Shown: positions 8,779-18,196, counted from the stretch's first letter. The stretch: DNA of 54,077 nt from Ramlibacter sp. (GCA_013815685.1 JACDFR010000024.1:1-54077); one strand, 5' to 3'. Notes: generated by a model not told the origin, from the sequence alone. Translations and numbers: made by a program.

Positions 8779-9339
8779 CTATTTCGCCTTTGGCCGCCCG
8801 TATTTCGCGGTGAAGCCTGCCTTGGCCAGCGAGTTCCCATTGATCATGAACCCGGCCAGTGCCGCCGTGGCGTCGGCCGGTATGTCCAGCTTGTCGGTCT
8901 TGAGTGCGTGGACGGTGAAGATATAGCGGTGCGGCTTGTCGCCCGGGGGCGGGCACGCACCGCCCCACCCGGCCGCGCCGTAGTCGATGCGCACCTGCTT
9001 GGCGCCCTGGGGGAGATTGGCGCCGCTCACGTTGCCGGCGTCGGCCTTCAGCTCGGTCACGTTGGCGGGGATGTTGATCACCGACCAGTGCCACCAGCCG
9101 GAGCCGGTGGGCGCATCGGGGTCGTACACCGTGACGGCGAAGCTCTTGGTGTCCTTGGGCGCCGCGCTCCACTTCAGCGTGGGCGACTTGTTCTCGCCCG
9201 AACAGCCGAAGCCGTTGAACTCGAACTTCTTGTCCATCATGGCGTTGGCCTTGACGTCGGGGCTTTCGAGCGTGAAACCGGCGGCGCCGGCCACGCAGGC
9301 CGCGCCCAGCAGCGCGGCGGCAAGCAGGGTTTTCTTCAT
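8779..9339 (-). CDS. YbhB/YbcL-type PEBP (Raf-kinase-inhibitor-like) exported protein
   Basis: A 186-residue protein with a clear Sec signal peptide (MKKTLLAAALLGAACVAGAAG, cut near residue 20), so probably periplasmic. The PEBP fold is shown by KNKSPTL-like ENKSPTLKWSAAPKDTKSFAVTVYDPDAP and SGWWHWSVINIP, then GWGGACPPPGDKPHRYIFTVHAL, which hold the ligand-site Asp-Pro-Asp-x-Pro and Pro-Pro-Gly-x-x-Pro-His-Arg motifs. AAAGGAGAG precedes the ATG. It is converged on by aldehyde dehydrogenase and has no obvious partner. Bacterial members have no agreed biochemical role. Confidence 0.93.
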   Translation of the reverse strand: MKKTLLAAALLGAACVAGAAGFTLESPDVKANAMMDKKFEFNGFGCSGENKSPTLKWSAAPKDTKSFAVTVYDPDAPTGSGWWHWSVINIPANVTELKADAGNVSGANLPQGAKQVRIDYGAAGWGGACPPPGDKPHRYIFTVHALKTDKLDIPADATAALAGFMINGNSLAKAGFTAKYGRPKAK

Positions 9340-9405
9340 TCGTCTCTCCTTTGAAAAATGGGAACCGAATGATGCAACGAACCGCGCGTTCTTGTCACCC
9401 CCGGC

Positions 9406-9789
9406 TCACGTCCCGGCAGCGGCCTTGGGGACGAACTGCCTGGGGTCGTAGAAAAACTGCTCCTGCGCGATCCGCTCGCCCTCCCAGCGCTGGTAGGCAA
9501 GTTCCTCGATCCGGCTCGAAGTGCCGTCTTTCCACGTGAACTCGAAGACCCACCGGATGACGACATGGTCGCCGTTCACGAAAGCCGGCCTGACGCAACT
9601 AGAGCTTACCGACGAGGCACGTGCCAGTGTCGCCGCCTCCTGGGCCGCCAGGGTGTGCCGTCCGACGCGCGGCGGCGCCATGTTTTCCTGCATCGAAGCG
9701 TCCTCGGTGTAGAACTCCTCGATCGCCTCCACATGCGTGTTCTGTTCGACGCGGGCGATGAACCGATCGAGCGTTTGATGCGTGGGCAT
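9406..9789 (-). CDS. NTF2/SnoaL-like small protein
   Basis: A 127-residue soluble protein starting at MPTHQTLDRFIARVEQ. The pattern of an N-terminal helix, EAIEEFYTEDASMQENMAPPRVGR, a central strand set (VNGDHVVIRWVFEFTWKDG) and an ending with EERFFYDP-like QFFYDPRQF is that of the SnoaL/NTF2 cone fold, used by many small isomerases, hydrolases and ligand carriers. The catalytic function cannot be read. The ATG lies 5 bases after the stop of the topoisomerase gene on the same strand, and its ribosome site is inside that gene's end, so the two are probably cotranscribed. Confidence 0.8.
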   Translation of the reverse strand: MPTHQTLDRFIARVEQNTHVEAIEEFYTEDASMQENMAPPRVGRHTLAAQEAATLARASSVSSSCVRPAFVNGDHVVIRWVFEFTWKDGTSSRIEELAYQRWEGERIAQEQFFYDPRQFVPKAAAGT

Positions 9790-9794
9790 GGCGT

Positions 9795-12734
9795 TCAGGT
9801 TTCCGAACTGAGGTGCTTGCCGACGACACCCGCGAGCTCGAACATAGTCACTTGCGGCTTGCCGAACACCGGCAGGAGCTTGGCGTCGGCGTTGATGGAG
9901 CGCTTGTCCTTCGCGTCCTGCAGGCCGTTGGCCTTGATGTAGTCCCACAATTTCTTGATGACTTCAGTGCGCGCGACCCGGTCGGCGCCGATCACGGCGG
10001 CGAGTTCCGCGCTGGGCTTGAGGCCGACGCCCGTCTTGCGCGGGGCCTTGGGGGCCGCTGATTTCCCAGCGGAGGCCTTCTTGGCTGGGGTCTTGGCGGC
10101 TTTGGCGGCCGGTGCCAATTTGCCGGCGGCCACCTTCGCCGGGGCTGCCGTGCCGGACGCGCCCTTGCGGGGCGGAAACTTGGAAGGCGCGAACTCGAAA
10201 TTGACTTTGCCTGCTTCCTTGTCCCAGGCGAGAAAGGCCTTGAACGGGCGACGGGTGCGCATGGAAACGAACTTGTCCAGCAGGTCGGTCTTGCCGGTCG
10301 CCAACAGCTTGCTCATCTGCTCGCGCTCGACCGGCTGCTGCAGGATGACCTGCCCGCTCTTGAAGCCGCACGTGGGCGTGGGCTGCTGCTCGGTCGGCAC
10401 GGCCCGCTCGCAGATGTAGTTCTTGCCGTATTCAAAAACCCGCGCAGCGCACTTGGGGCAGGGGCCCAGCGGCTGCTGCCCGCTGAAGTCGACGATCTCG
10501 CCGGTTTCGGCCGCGTTCTTGTCGTCGCCGAAATCGAACTCGAGCTTCCAGTTCTTCTCTTCCTCGTTGTACTTGAGGACGATCTCCGACGTGAAGGGCC
10601 AGCCGGCCTTGGAGCGGAAGCCCTCCAGCGGCCCGATCTTCTTGTCGCGTAGCAACTGCTCGACTTCGGTCGCGTCGAAGGTGCGGCCAGCGGGCGTCTT
10701 GCCGAACGAGAAACCGCAGGCATCTTCGCCCGCCCCGCTCTTGCCAGTGCAGGTGAAGCGCTTGTAGTTTTCCTTGACCACGCCGCCGCAATTGGGGCAG
10801 GGTGTGGACAGGGTGGCGTAGTCGCCCGGCACCGTGTCGCGGTCGTATTCCTTGGCTTTCTTGACGATGCGCCTGGTCATCTCGGCGATCTCGCGCATGA
10901 AGGCCTCGCGCGACAGGCCGCCGTGCTCCATCTGGGCCAGCTTGTATTCCCAATCACCGGTGAGCTCGGGCCGCGACAGTTCTTCCACGCCCAGGCCCCG
11001 CAGCAGCGTCATCAGCTGGAAGGCTTTTGCCGTGGGAATGAGCTCGCGTCCCTCACGGAACATGTACTTCTCGTTGATCAGGCCTTCGATGATGGAGGCC
11101 CGGGTGGCCGGCGTGCCCAGCCCTTTCTCCTGCATGGCTTCGCGCAGTTCGTCGTCTTCCACGAACTTGCCGGCGCCTTCCATGGCGCCCAGCAACGTGG
11201 CTTCCGAATAGCGCGCGGGCGGGCGCGTCTTCAGGCCCTTGGGCTCCACGGTTTCGGTGCGCACCATCTCGCCGGGCTTGACCGGCACCAGGCTCTGGCC
11301 TTTGTCGCCTTCCTTGGCGTCGGCTACCTCGTCGGCGGCCTCCTTGCCCCAGATCGCCAGCCAGCCCGGCTTGACCAGTACTTTGCCCTCGGTCTTGAAG
11401 CTGTGGCCCACCGCCTGCGAGATGCGCGTCGTAACCATGAATTCAGCGCTCGGGAAGAACACCGACAGGAAGCGCTTGACCACCAGGTCGTACAGGCGCT
11501 GCTCGGCATCCGACAGGCCGCTGGGCGCTTGCAGCGTCGGGATGATGGCAAAGTGATCGCTGACCTTGGCGTTGTCGAAGATGCGCTTGCTGGGCTTGAC
11601 GTAGTTGTCGTCGATGGCCTGCTGCGCGTGGGGCGCCAGATGCCGCATCCCGCTGCCCGCCAGCATGCCCATGGTCTGCTTGACCACGGGCAGGTAGTCC
11701 TCGGGCAGGGCGCGCGAGTCGGTCCGTGGATAAGTCAGCGCCTTGTGCCGCTCGTACAGGCTTTGCGCCAGGGCCAGCGTGGTCTTGGCCGAGTAGCCGA
11801 AGCGGCCGTTGGCTTCGCGCTGCAGGGACGTGAGGTCGAACAGCAGCGGCGACGCCTGGGTGGTCGGCTTGGACTCTTCGGTGACCGTGGCGGCCTTGCT
11901 GCGTACCGCATCCGCGATAGCCAGGGCTTCGCGCTCGGACCAGACCCGGTCGGCCCTCTGCTCGGCGTCGTCGGGATTCTTTTTCCACTTCGGGTCGAAC
12001 CACTTTGCGGGGTACTCGCCCGCCTCGGCCAGGAAGCTCGCGTGGATTTCCCAGTAGTCGCGGCTCACGAACTTGCGGATCTGCTCTTCGCGTTCGACGA
12101 CCACGGCCAGCGTGGGGGTTTGCACCCGCCCCACGGTGGTGAGGAAGAACCCGCCGTCGCGCGAGTTGAAGGCTGTCATGGCCCGCGTGCCGTTGATGCC
12201 CACCAGCCAGTCGGCTTCCGACCGCGACCGGGCCGCATCGGCCAGCCCGGACATCTGCTTGTCGCTGCGCAGCTGCTCGAAACCGTCGCGGATGGCTTGC
12301 GGCGTCATCGACTGGAGCCACAGCCGCCGCACCGGCTTGCCCAGCGGCTTGGCGCCGCCGGCGTACTGCTCGATGAGGCGGAAGATCAGCTCTCCCTCGC
12401 GCCCCGCGTCGCAGGCGTTGACCAGCGCCGTGACATCCTTGCGCTTGGCCAGCTTGACGACGGCGTTGAGGCGCGACTTGGTCTTGTCCACCGGTTTCAG
12501 GTCGAAATAGGGCGGGATGACGGGCAGGTGGGCGAAGCTCCACTTGCCCCTCTTGACGTCGAATTCTTCCGGGGCCTGGATCTCGACCAGATGGCCGACG
12601 GCGCTGGTCACGACGTACCTGTCGCTTTCGAAGTGGTCATCGTGTTTCTCGAACTTCCCCGCCACCGGCGTGAGCGCACGCACGATGTCCTGGGCCACCG
12701 AAGGCTTCTCGGCAATTATCAACGTCTTCGACAT
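9795..12734 (-). CDS. topB: DNA topoisomerase III (type IA) with C-terminal SWIB domain
   Basis: Type IA topoisomerases cut one DNA strand through a Tyr and relax or decatenate DNA. The 979-residue product starts at MSKTLIIAEKPSVAQDI (TOPRIM), has DACDAGREGELIFR (acidic triad) and the active-site region ALTYPRTDSRALPEDY. Two zinc-ribbon-like units follow (CPNCGG...CTGK; CPKCAARVF...CGFKSG). A Lys/Ala/Pro-rich linker (about residues 865-905) leads to a SWIB/MDM2 domain at the very end (about 905-975: LKPSAELAAVIGADRVAR, IKKLWDYIKANGLQD, TMFELAGVVGKHL). The frame stays open upstream, but only by translating the alternating dinucleotide tract, so I reject that extension. It is divergent from the SET gene. 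E. coli TopB lacks the SWIB part. Confidence 0.95.
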   Translation of the reverse strand: MSKTLIIAEKPSVAQDIVRALTPVAGKFEKHDDHFESDRYVVTSAVGHLVEIQAPEEFDVKRGKWSFAHLPVIPPYFDLKPVDKTKSRLNAVVKLAKRKDVTALVNACDAGREGELIFRLIEQYAGGAKPLGKPVRRLWLQSMTPQAIRDGFEQLRSDKQMSGLADAARSRSEADWLVGINGTRAMTAFNSRDGGFFLTTVGRVQTPTLAVVVEREEQIRKFVSRDYWEIHASFLAEAGEYPAKWFDPKWKKNPDDAEQRADRVWSEREALAIADAVRSKAATVTEESKPTTQASPLLFDLTSLQREANGRFGYSAKTTLALAQSLYERHKALTYPRTDSRALPEDYLPVVKQTMGMLAGSGMRHLAPHAQQAIDDNYVKPSKRIFDNAKVSDHFAIIPTLQAPSGLSDAEQRLYDLVVKRFLSVFFPSAEFMVTTRISQAVGHSFKTEGKVLVKPGWLAIWGKEAADEVADAKEGDKGQSLVPVKPGEMVRTETVEPKGLKTRPPARYSEATLLGAMEGAGKFVEDDELREAMQEKGLGTPATRASIIEGLINEKYMFREGRELIPTAKAFQLMTLLRGLGVEELSRPELTGDWEYKLAQMEHGGLSREAFMREIAEMTRRIVKKAKEYDRDTVPGDYATLSTPCPNCGGVVKENYKRFTCTGKSGAGEDACGFSFGKTPAGRTFDATEVEQLLRDKKIGPLEGFRSKAGWPFTSEIVLKYNEEEKNWKLEFDFGDDKNAAETGEIVDFSGQQPLGPCPKCAARVFEYGKNYICERAVPTEQQPTPTCGFKSGQVILQQPVEREQMSKLLATGKTDLLDKFVSMRTRRPFKAFLAWDKEAGKVNFEFAPSKFPPRKGASGTAAPAKVAAGKLAPAAKAAKTPAKKASAGKSAAPKAPRKTGVGLKPSAELAAVIGADRVARTEVIKKLWDYIKANGLQDAKDKRSINADAKLLPVFGKPQVTMFELAGVVGKHLSSET

Positions 12735-12795
12735 AGGTGGGAACGCGGCGCCTTTCGGCGTCACGGATTTAAAGTATCCATACAATCTAGCTTCT

Positions 12796-12840
12796 CGCGC
12801 GTACGCGTACGCGCACGCGCACGCGCACACGTGTGCATAT
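12796..12840. repeat. 45-base perfectly alternating pyrimidine-purine tract with GCG(T/C)AC hexamer repeats
   Basis: Every base from 12796 to 12840 alternates pyrimidine and purine, mostly CG and CA/TG steps, the composition that most readily forms left-handed Z-DNA under negative supercoiling. Inside it are five tandem hexamers at 12799-12828 (two GCGTAC, then three GCGCAC). It lies between the divergent topB-SWIB and SET genes and ends within 23 bases of the SET ATG. A -10-like TACAAT is at 12781-12786 on the plus strand without a convincing -35. Z-DNA formation is inferred from base order only. Confidence 0.85.
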
Positions 12841-12862
12841 TCAAATTAACAGAGTTTTGGCG

Positions 12863-13396
12863 ATGGCAGAAAAAGCAGTCAATGGCGCGGAGTCCTCTCC
12901 CGGCGAAGCAAGTGGGAGGCAAAACGCCAAGGCCGGCGCGGCCAGGCGAATCCAGGTACGCCGTTCGGGGGTGCATGGCAAGGGAGTGTTCGCCACGCAG
13001 AAGATCGCCGAAGGCGAAACCATCGTCGAATATGTGGGCGAAGTGATCACCTGGAAGGAGGCCCTGCGCCGCCATCCGCACGATCCCAATGACCCGAACC
13101 ATACCTTTTATTTCCACATCGATGAAGACCGGGTGATCGACGCCAAGTTCGGCGGCAATTCTTCCCGCTGGATCAACCACTCCTGCGACCCGAACTGCGA
13201 GGCCGATGAAGAGGAGGGGCGGGTTTTCATCAAGGCGCTGCGCAACATCAAGGAGGGGGAGGAGCTCAATTACGACTACGGCCTCATCATCGACGAGCCG
13301 TACACCCGCAAGCTCAAGGCCGAGTATCCGTGCTGGTGCGGCGCCAAGCTGTGCCGCGGCTCCTTGCTCGCGCCCAAGCGAAGGCAAAGGAAGTAA
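12863..13396 (+). CDS. SET-domain protein lysine methyltransferase-like protein with post-SET cysteines
   Basis: SET enzymes transfer methyl from S-adenosylmethionine to lysine. The 177-residue protein starts at MAEKAVNGAESSPGE; an in-frame GTG ten codons upstream lies inside the alternating tract. After a short basic leader, the SET core runs from RIQVRRSGVHGKGVFAT (SAM-binding GxG) through IVEYVGEVITW, HIDEDRVIDAKFGGN and RWINHSCDPNCEADE (pseudoknot NHSC) to EGEELNYDYGL (catalytic Tyr). A post-SET element, CWCGAKLCRGS, supplies the zinc cysteines. All catalytic positions are kept, so it is probably active. It sits 2 bases ahead of birA with an intervening AAGGAAG, so the two are cotranscribed. 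The bacterial substrate is unknown; a nucleoid or ribosomal protein is conceivable. Confidence 0.93.
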   Translation: MAEKAVNGAESSPGEASGRQNAKAGAARRIQVRRSGVHGKGVFATQKIAEGETIVEYVGEVITWKEALRRHPHDPNDPNHTFYFHIDEDRVIDAKFGGNSSRWINHSCDPNCEADEEEGRVFIKALRNIKEGEELNYDYGLIIDEPYTRKLKAEYPCWCGAKLCRGSLLAPKRRQRK

Positions 13397-13398
13397 TT

Positions 13399-14157
13399 AT
13401 GCTTTGGCCGGCCGAGGCAGTCTGGGAAGGGGTGTCGCCACTTCTGCCCGGCTTCACGGTCGAGATCCTGCCCCAGGTGGATTCCACCAACACCGAGCTC
13501 ATGCGCCGCGCGCGGGCGGGGCGCAGCGAGCCCGTGCTGCTGGTGGCCGAGCAACAGACGGCGGGCCGCGGCCGGCTGGGGCGCGGCTGGCGCAGCGGCC
13601 CCGGCGGGTCGCTCACGTTTTCGCTCGGCCTGTCCCTGGCGCCCGCCGACTGGTCCGGGTTGTCGCTGGCCGTGGGCGTCAGCCTGGCCGAGAGCCTGGA
13701 CCCCGCTGTCCATCTCAAGTGGCCCAACGATGTGTGGCTTTCGGACCGGAAGCTCGCGGGCATCCTGGTCGAGACGGCGAGTTTCGGCGGCGGCGAAGCG
13801 CCACGGTACGCCGTGATCGGGGTCGGGGTCAATATCGCCGCGCCGCAGGCCACAGGGCTGTCGACCCCGCCGGCCTGGACCGGGGAGATCCTTGCGGGCG
13901 CCGATGCCGGCCAGGTCCTGCTGCGCTTGATCCAGCCACTGGTGCAGTCGATCAAGGCCTTCGAAGCCCTGGGCTTCGCGCCCTTCCAGGCACGATTCGA
14001 TGCCCGCGACGCATTGCGCGACCGCGCCGTGGTTCTCGGCGACGGTACCGCGGGTACTGCCCACGGCACCACCGAGAGCGGCGCGCTGCTGGTGCATACT
14101 GCGGCCGGCATGCTGACCGTCACCAGCTCCGACGTGAGCGTGCGGCCCGCCGCATAG
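13399..14157 (+). CDS. birA: Biotin--[acetyl-CoA-carboxylase] ligase
   Basis: It makes biotinyl-AMP and attaches biotin to the carrier subunit of acetyl-CoA carboxylase. The 252-residue product starts at MLWPAEAVWEGV after an AAAGGAAG site. Landmarks are VDSTNTELMRRA, the biotin-binding loop AEQQTAGRGRLGRGWRS, PGGSLTFSLGL, HLKWPNDVWL, KLAGILVE and VIGVGVNI, with the small C-terminal domain near residues 205-252. The N-terminal winged helix of E. coli BirA is absent, so it is a monofunctional ligase without repressor activity. Confidence 0.95.
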   Translation: MLWPAEAVWEGVSPLLPGFTVEILPQVDSTNTELMRRARAGRSEPVLLVAEQQTAGRGRLGRGWRSGPGGSLTFSLGLSLAPADWSGLSLAVGVSLAESLDPAVHLKWPNDVWLSDRKLAGILVETASFGGGEAPRYAVIGVGVNIAAPQATGLSTPPAWTGEILAGADAGQVLLRLIQPLVQSIKAFEALGFAPFQARFDARDALRDRAVVLGDGTAGTAHGTTESGALLVHTAAGMLTVTSSDVSVRPAA

Positions 14158-14167
14158 CCTTTTCACG

Positions 14168-14812
14168 ATGCTACGCCTGACCCTCCTCATCCTCGTGCTG
14201 GCCAATGCGGCTTATTTCGCCTGGGCACAACGGCTGCTGGCACCCTGGGGCCTGGCGCCGGCCCAGCAGTCCGAACCCCATCGCCTGATGCAGCAAATTC
14301 AGCCCCAGGCCATCAAGGTTCTGCCCGGCGACGAGGCCAGGCGGATCGAGGCTGATGGCGCGCCCGCCGAGTGCCTGCAGGCAGGCGTATTCGAGGAAGC
14401 CCAGCTCGCTGGCTTGCGCCAGGTGCTGGAGCGCTGGCCCTCCGGTTCCTGGCGCCTGGATCCCGCCGCTGAGCCGGCGCGGTGGATTGTTTACATGGGC
14501 AAGTACCTGACGGCCGAGAACGTCGCCCGCAAAAAGGGCGAGCTGCGCCAGATCGGCGTGTCCTTCGAAACGCTGGCGAACGCTTCGCTCGAGCCGGGCC
14601 TGTCGCTGGGGGGCCATGCCACCCCGGCTGCGGCGGCCCGGCAACTGGAAGTCTTGTCCGAGCGCGGCGTGCGCACCGCCAAGGTGGTGCAGGAGCGCGA
14701 GGAGGTGCGCGGGCAGATGCTCAAACTGCCCGCGATCGACGACAGCCTGCGGCCGCGGCTGGACGAGCTCAAGCCGGCGTTGAACGGCAGGAACCTGCGG
14801 CCTTGCCGCTAA
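14168..14812 (+). CDS. SPOR-like domain protein with N-terminal membrane anchor
   Basis: A 214-residue protein. The first 20 residues (MLRLTLLILVLANAAYFAWA) form one membrane helix, and the rest is probably periplasmic. The second half (ECLQAGVFEEAQLAGLRQVL, then WIVYMGKYLTAENVARKKGEL and LGGHATPAAAARQLEVLSERG) matches the repeated half-motif of SPOR domains, which bind denuded peptidoglycan glycans, although I see no strong catalytic or binding residue. It is 10 bases after birA on the same strand and probably in the SET-birA transcript. Conserved as an uncharacterised neighbour in related genomes is my expectation, not something shown here. Confidence 0.7.
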   Translation: MLRLTLLILVLANAAYFAWAQRLLAPWGLAPAQQSEPHRLMQQIQPQAIKVLPGDEARRIEADGAPAECLQAGVFEEAQLAGLRQVLERWPSGSWRLDPAAEPARWIVYMGKYLTAENVARKKGELRQIGVSFETLANASLEPGLSLGGHATPAAAARQLEVLSERGVRTAKVVQEREEVRGQMLKLPAIDDSLRPRLDELKPALNGRNLRPCR

Positions 14813-14829
14813 CCCAAGGAGAAACTTCG

Positions 14830-15489
14830 ATGACACTCAAGCTTTATTTCTCACCAGGCGCCTGCTCCTTCGTGCCGCATGCCCTTCTGGAAGCGGCGGG
14901 CGAGCCCTTCGAGCCGGTTCTCGTCAAGATCCACAAGGGCGAGAATTACACGCCCGAGTACAAGGCCGTCAATCCGCGCAGCCAGGTTCCCGTGCTGGTG
15001 GACGGGGGGGAAGTCATCACGCAGGTTGTCGCCATCGTCAACTACCTGAACGACCGTTTTCCGCAGTTCAACTTTCTGCCGAAAGAGCCCATGGCGCGCA
15101 CGCGCGTGCTGGAAACACTGGCCTGGATGAACAACACCGTGCATCCGACGTTCACGCACGTTTTCCTGCCCGCCAAGTTCGCGGGCACGCCCGAAGCGCA
15201 GGCGGAGGTCAAGGCGTTCAATGCGGGGTTGTACGGGACGCTGCTCACCGAGCTCGATGCGATGGCCCGCAAAGCCGCCGAAGAAGGCAGGCCCTACCTG
15301 GCGGGGCAGCACTTCGGTCCCGTGGATGCCTATGCCCTGTCCTTGCTGCGGTGGGGCGGTTTCGCGGGGCACGATCCCGAGGGCTATCCCAGCCTGTGGG
15401 ACCTGGTGCAGCGCGTTGCCAAGCTGCCACCGGTCGCGCGCGCGATGGAGCGCGAGCGGCTTCAGCTGAACGTTTACAAGCCGGCTTGA
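14830..15489 (+). CDS. Glutathione S-transferase family protein
   Basis: A 219-residue protein starting at MTLKLYFSPGACSFVPHAL after a strong AAGGAG site. The N-terminal thioredoxin fold carries the bacterial-type Ser-Pro-Gly-Ala-Cys-Ser glutathione site, the cis-Pro in SQVPVLVDG, and the next-helix ITQVVAIVNYL (usually ESxAI). The C-terminal all-helical domain includes YLAGQHFGPVDAYALSLLRW with the N-capping Asp. The substrate is not predictable. It is probably the last gene of the SET-birA run, and its end overlaps the converging histidine kinase by 16 bases. Confidence 0.93.
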   Translation: MTLKLYFSPGACSFVPHALLEAAGEPFEPVLVKIHKGENYTPEYKAVNPRSQVPVLVDGGEVITQVVAIVNYLNDRFPQFNFLPKEPMARTRVLETLAWMNNTVHPTFTHVFLPAKFAGTPEAQAEVKAFNAGLYGTLLTELDAMARKAAEEGRPYLAGQHFGPVDAYALSLLRWGGFAGHDPEGYPSLWDLVQRVAKLPPVARAMERERLQLNVYKPA

Positions 15490-16945
15490 GCCTGTGCCGG
15501 AGCGCGTTGCGCCTCATCCTTGAGCACGAAGCGCACGGTCGCACGCGTACCCGGCGGCACGCGGTCCGGATGATTGTCCTCGAGCCGGATTTCCGCGTTG
15601 TGCTGGCGGGCGATCTCCAGCACGATCGGCAAGCCCAGCCCGGAGCCGTCGACGTTGGTTCCGAGAGCCCGATAGAAGGGCTGGAACACCAGTTCGCGCT
15701 CGCCCTCGGGGATGCCGGGGCCAGAATCCTCCACCTGCAGCACCAGGACATGGCCGAAAGGATCGGCCAGCACCCGGGCCGTTATCACGCCCGGGTGCCG
15801 GCTGCTGGACGGGGTGTAGTTGATCGCGTTGTCCAGCAGGTTGCGGATCATCTCCTTGAGCAAGGTGGGGTTGCCTTCGAGCTGCACGCCCGGCGAGCCG
15901 GGGTGGGCGCCGTCATACCCCATGTCGATGTGCTTGTCCATGGTCCGCGGCACCGAGTCCTGCACCACCTCCATGGTGAGCCGGGCCAGGTCGCAAGGCT
16001 GCGGCGGGATCGTTTGGCCGCTGCTTTCCGCGCGGGCCAGGGCCAGCAGCTGGTTGACGGTGTGGGTCGCGCGGATGCTGGAGCGCCCGATCTGCTTGAG
16101 CGACAGCTTGAGTTCCTCGGCGTTGAAAGCCTCGCGCTGGGCCAGGTCTGCCTGCATGCGCAATCCCGCCAGCGGGGTCTTGAGCTGGTGCGCGGCATCG
16201 GCCAGAAAGCGCTTTTGCGTGGCGATAGAATCTTTCAGGCGGGTGAGGAGGTCGTTGACGGACGAAACCAGCGGCGCCACTTCCAGCGGCACGGTCCGGT
16301 CGTCCAGCGGGCTCAGGTCGTCCGGCCGGCGCGCCCGGATCCGCTCTTCCAGCTGCGAAAGCGGCTTGATGCCGCGCACCAGCGCCAGCCAGACCAGCAG
16401 CACCGCCAGCGGCAGGATCACGAATTGGGGCAACATGACGCCCTTGATGATCTCGGTGGCCAGCACCGAGCGCTTTTCCCGCGTCTCGGCCACCTGCACC
16501 AACGAGGGCTGGGCGCCCGGCACGTCGAGCTTGATCCAGGTATAGGCAACGCGCACCTCCTGGCCGCGCATTTCGTCATCGCGCAGCCGCACTTCGCCCA
16601 ATCGCGGGGGCTCATCTTCGGGCGGTTGCGGAAAATCGCGCTCGCCGCTGAGGAAGTCGCTTTGTGGACCGAGAACCTGGTAGTAGACCAGGTCGGAATC
16701 ATCGGCGCGCAGGATCTCTCGCGCCGGCTGGGGCAGGTTGAAGGTGACGCGCTGGTTCTGCACCGTGACCAGCTGGGCCAGTACCTGCACGTTGTATTCG
16801 AGTGCCCGGTCGAAGGGCTTGCCGGCGATGTTCTGCGCCACCAGCCAGGTCAGCGCCAGGCTGACCGGCCACAACAGGAGCAGGGGCGTGAGCATCCAGT
16901 CCAGGATCTCGCCGAACAGCGAGCGCTGCTCACGCTGGAAGATTT

Positions 16946-16949
<4 letters not shown>
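15474..16949 (-). CDS. Sensor histidine kinase, TctE/QseC-like
   Basis: A 491-residue membrane kinase starting at MKIFQREQRSLFG. The first membrane helix is about residues 17-40 (LLLLWPVSLALTWLVAQN), then comes a periplasmic 2CSK_N-type sensor (about 40-165) and a second helix (about 170-192). The HisKA box is FLADAAHQLKTPLAGLRM with the phospho-His. The ATPase motifs follow: NLLDNAINYT (N box), VEDSGPGIPEGE (G1) and GSGLGLPIVLEIA (G2). It overlaps the upstream response regulator by 4 bases (ATGA). TctE relatives sense tricarboxylates, but no tctCBA transporter lies in this window, so the ligand is open. Confidence 0.93.
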
Positions 16950-17620
<671 letters not shown>

Positions 17621-17692
17621 GGCTGTCTCCTTTTGGGGGCCGGTCGCGCAAGGGCCTGTCGGAATTCTAGAGCTCGGGCGCCCGCCGCCGCG

Positions 17693-18196
17693 TCATGCGG
17701 CCGGGCCAGCATAAGCTTCCAGCCCGATCATGACCACCGCGGCCACTTCAGCCCCGACTTCCGCGCGGAATTCCGCCTCCGCTTGCGCCACCGCTTCCCT
17801 GAAGGCCTGCAGCCACGCCAGGCCCGTGGACGTGAAGCGCACCAGCCGGGCGCGGGTGTCCAGGGGGTCGGGTGCGCGAACCACCAGCCCCCAGGCTTCG
17901 CATTGGTCCACCAGGTTGCCCATGGCCTGCTTGCTCATGCCCGCCCGCTGTGCCAGGTCGGTCAGGCGCGATCCCTCGAGGGCGACATGTCGGGTGATGT
18001 GGATGTGCGCGGCGCTGACTTGCGAACGCGCGGCGAGATTGGACAGTGCGAGAGGCACGTCGATATTGCGGGCCATCAGCGCCAGCACCCGCTCGTCGAA
18101 GCGCCGCGCGGAATGTCCCAGCAGCCTGCCCAGGTGGGTGAGGCGCCACCCGTCGTGCGGGGAAGCGGATTCGGTCACGGTTGGATAGTAAGGCAA
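17693..18196 (-). CDS. MarR-family transcriptional regulator
   Basis: A 167-residue winged-helix regulator. The DNA-binding core is about residues 70-135: GSRLTDLAQRAGMSKQAMGNLVDQCEAWGLV, then RAPDPLDTRARLVRFTSTG with the wing Asp-x-Arg. Flanking helices form the dimer region. It is divergent from recA with 123 bases between starts and lies 72 bases upstream of the response regulator on the same strand. The effector and targets are unknown. Autoregulation through the shared intergenic region would be typical. Confidence 0.9.
   Translation of the reverse strand: MPYYPTVTESASPHDGWRLTHLGRLLGHSARRFDERVLALMARNIDVPLALSNLAARSQVSAAHIHITRHVALEGSRLTDLAQRAGMSKQAMGNLVDQCEAWGLVVRAPDPLDTRARLVRFTSTGLAWLQAFREAVAQAEAEFRAEVGAEVAAVVMIGLEAYAGPAA

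Noticed and set aside
12735..12830. N-terminal extension of TopB (frame open to 12830)
   Set aside because: It would translate the alternating CG/CA tract into a Cys-Ala-Tyr-Ala repeat and lacks a ribosome site. TOPRIM homology starts at MSKTLIIAEKPS.
10923..13046. Long plus-strand open frame across topB
   Set aside because: A shadow of topB in a high-GC genome; the product is low-complexity and runs through two real genes.
9795..13396. Mobile element or recent transfer carrying topB-SWIB and SET
   Set aside because: No terminal repeats, integrase or composition shift; codon use matches the chromosome, and birA follows in a tight transcript.
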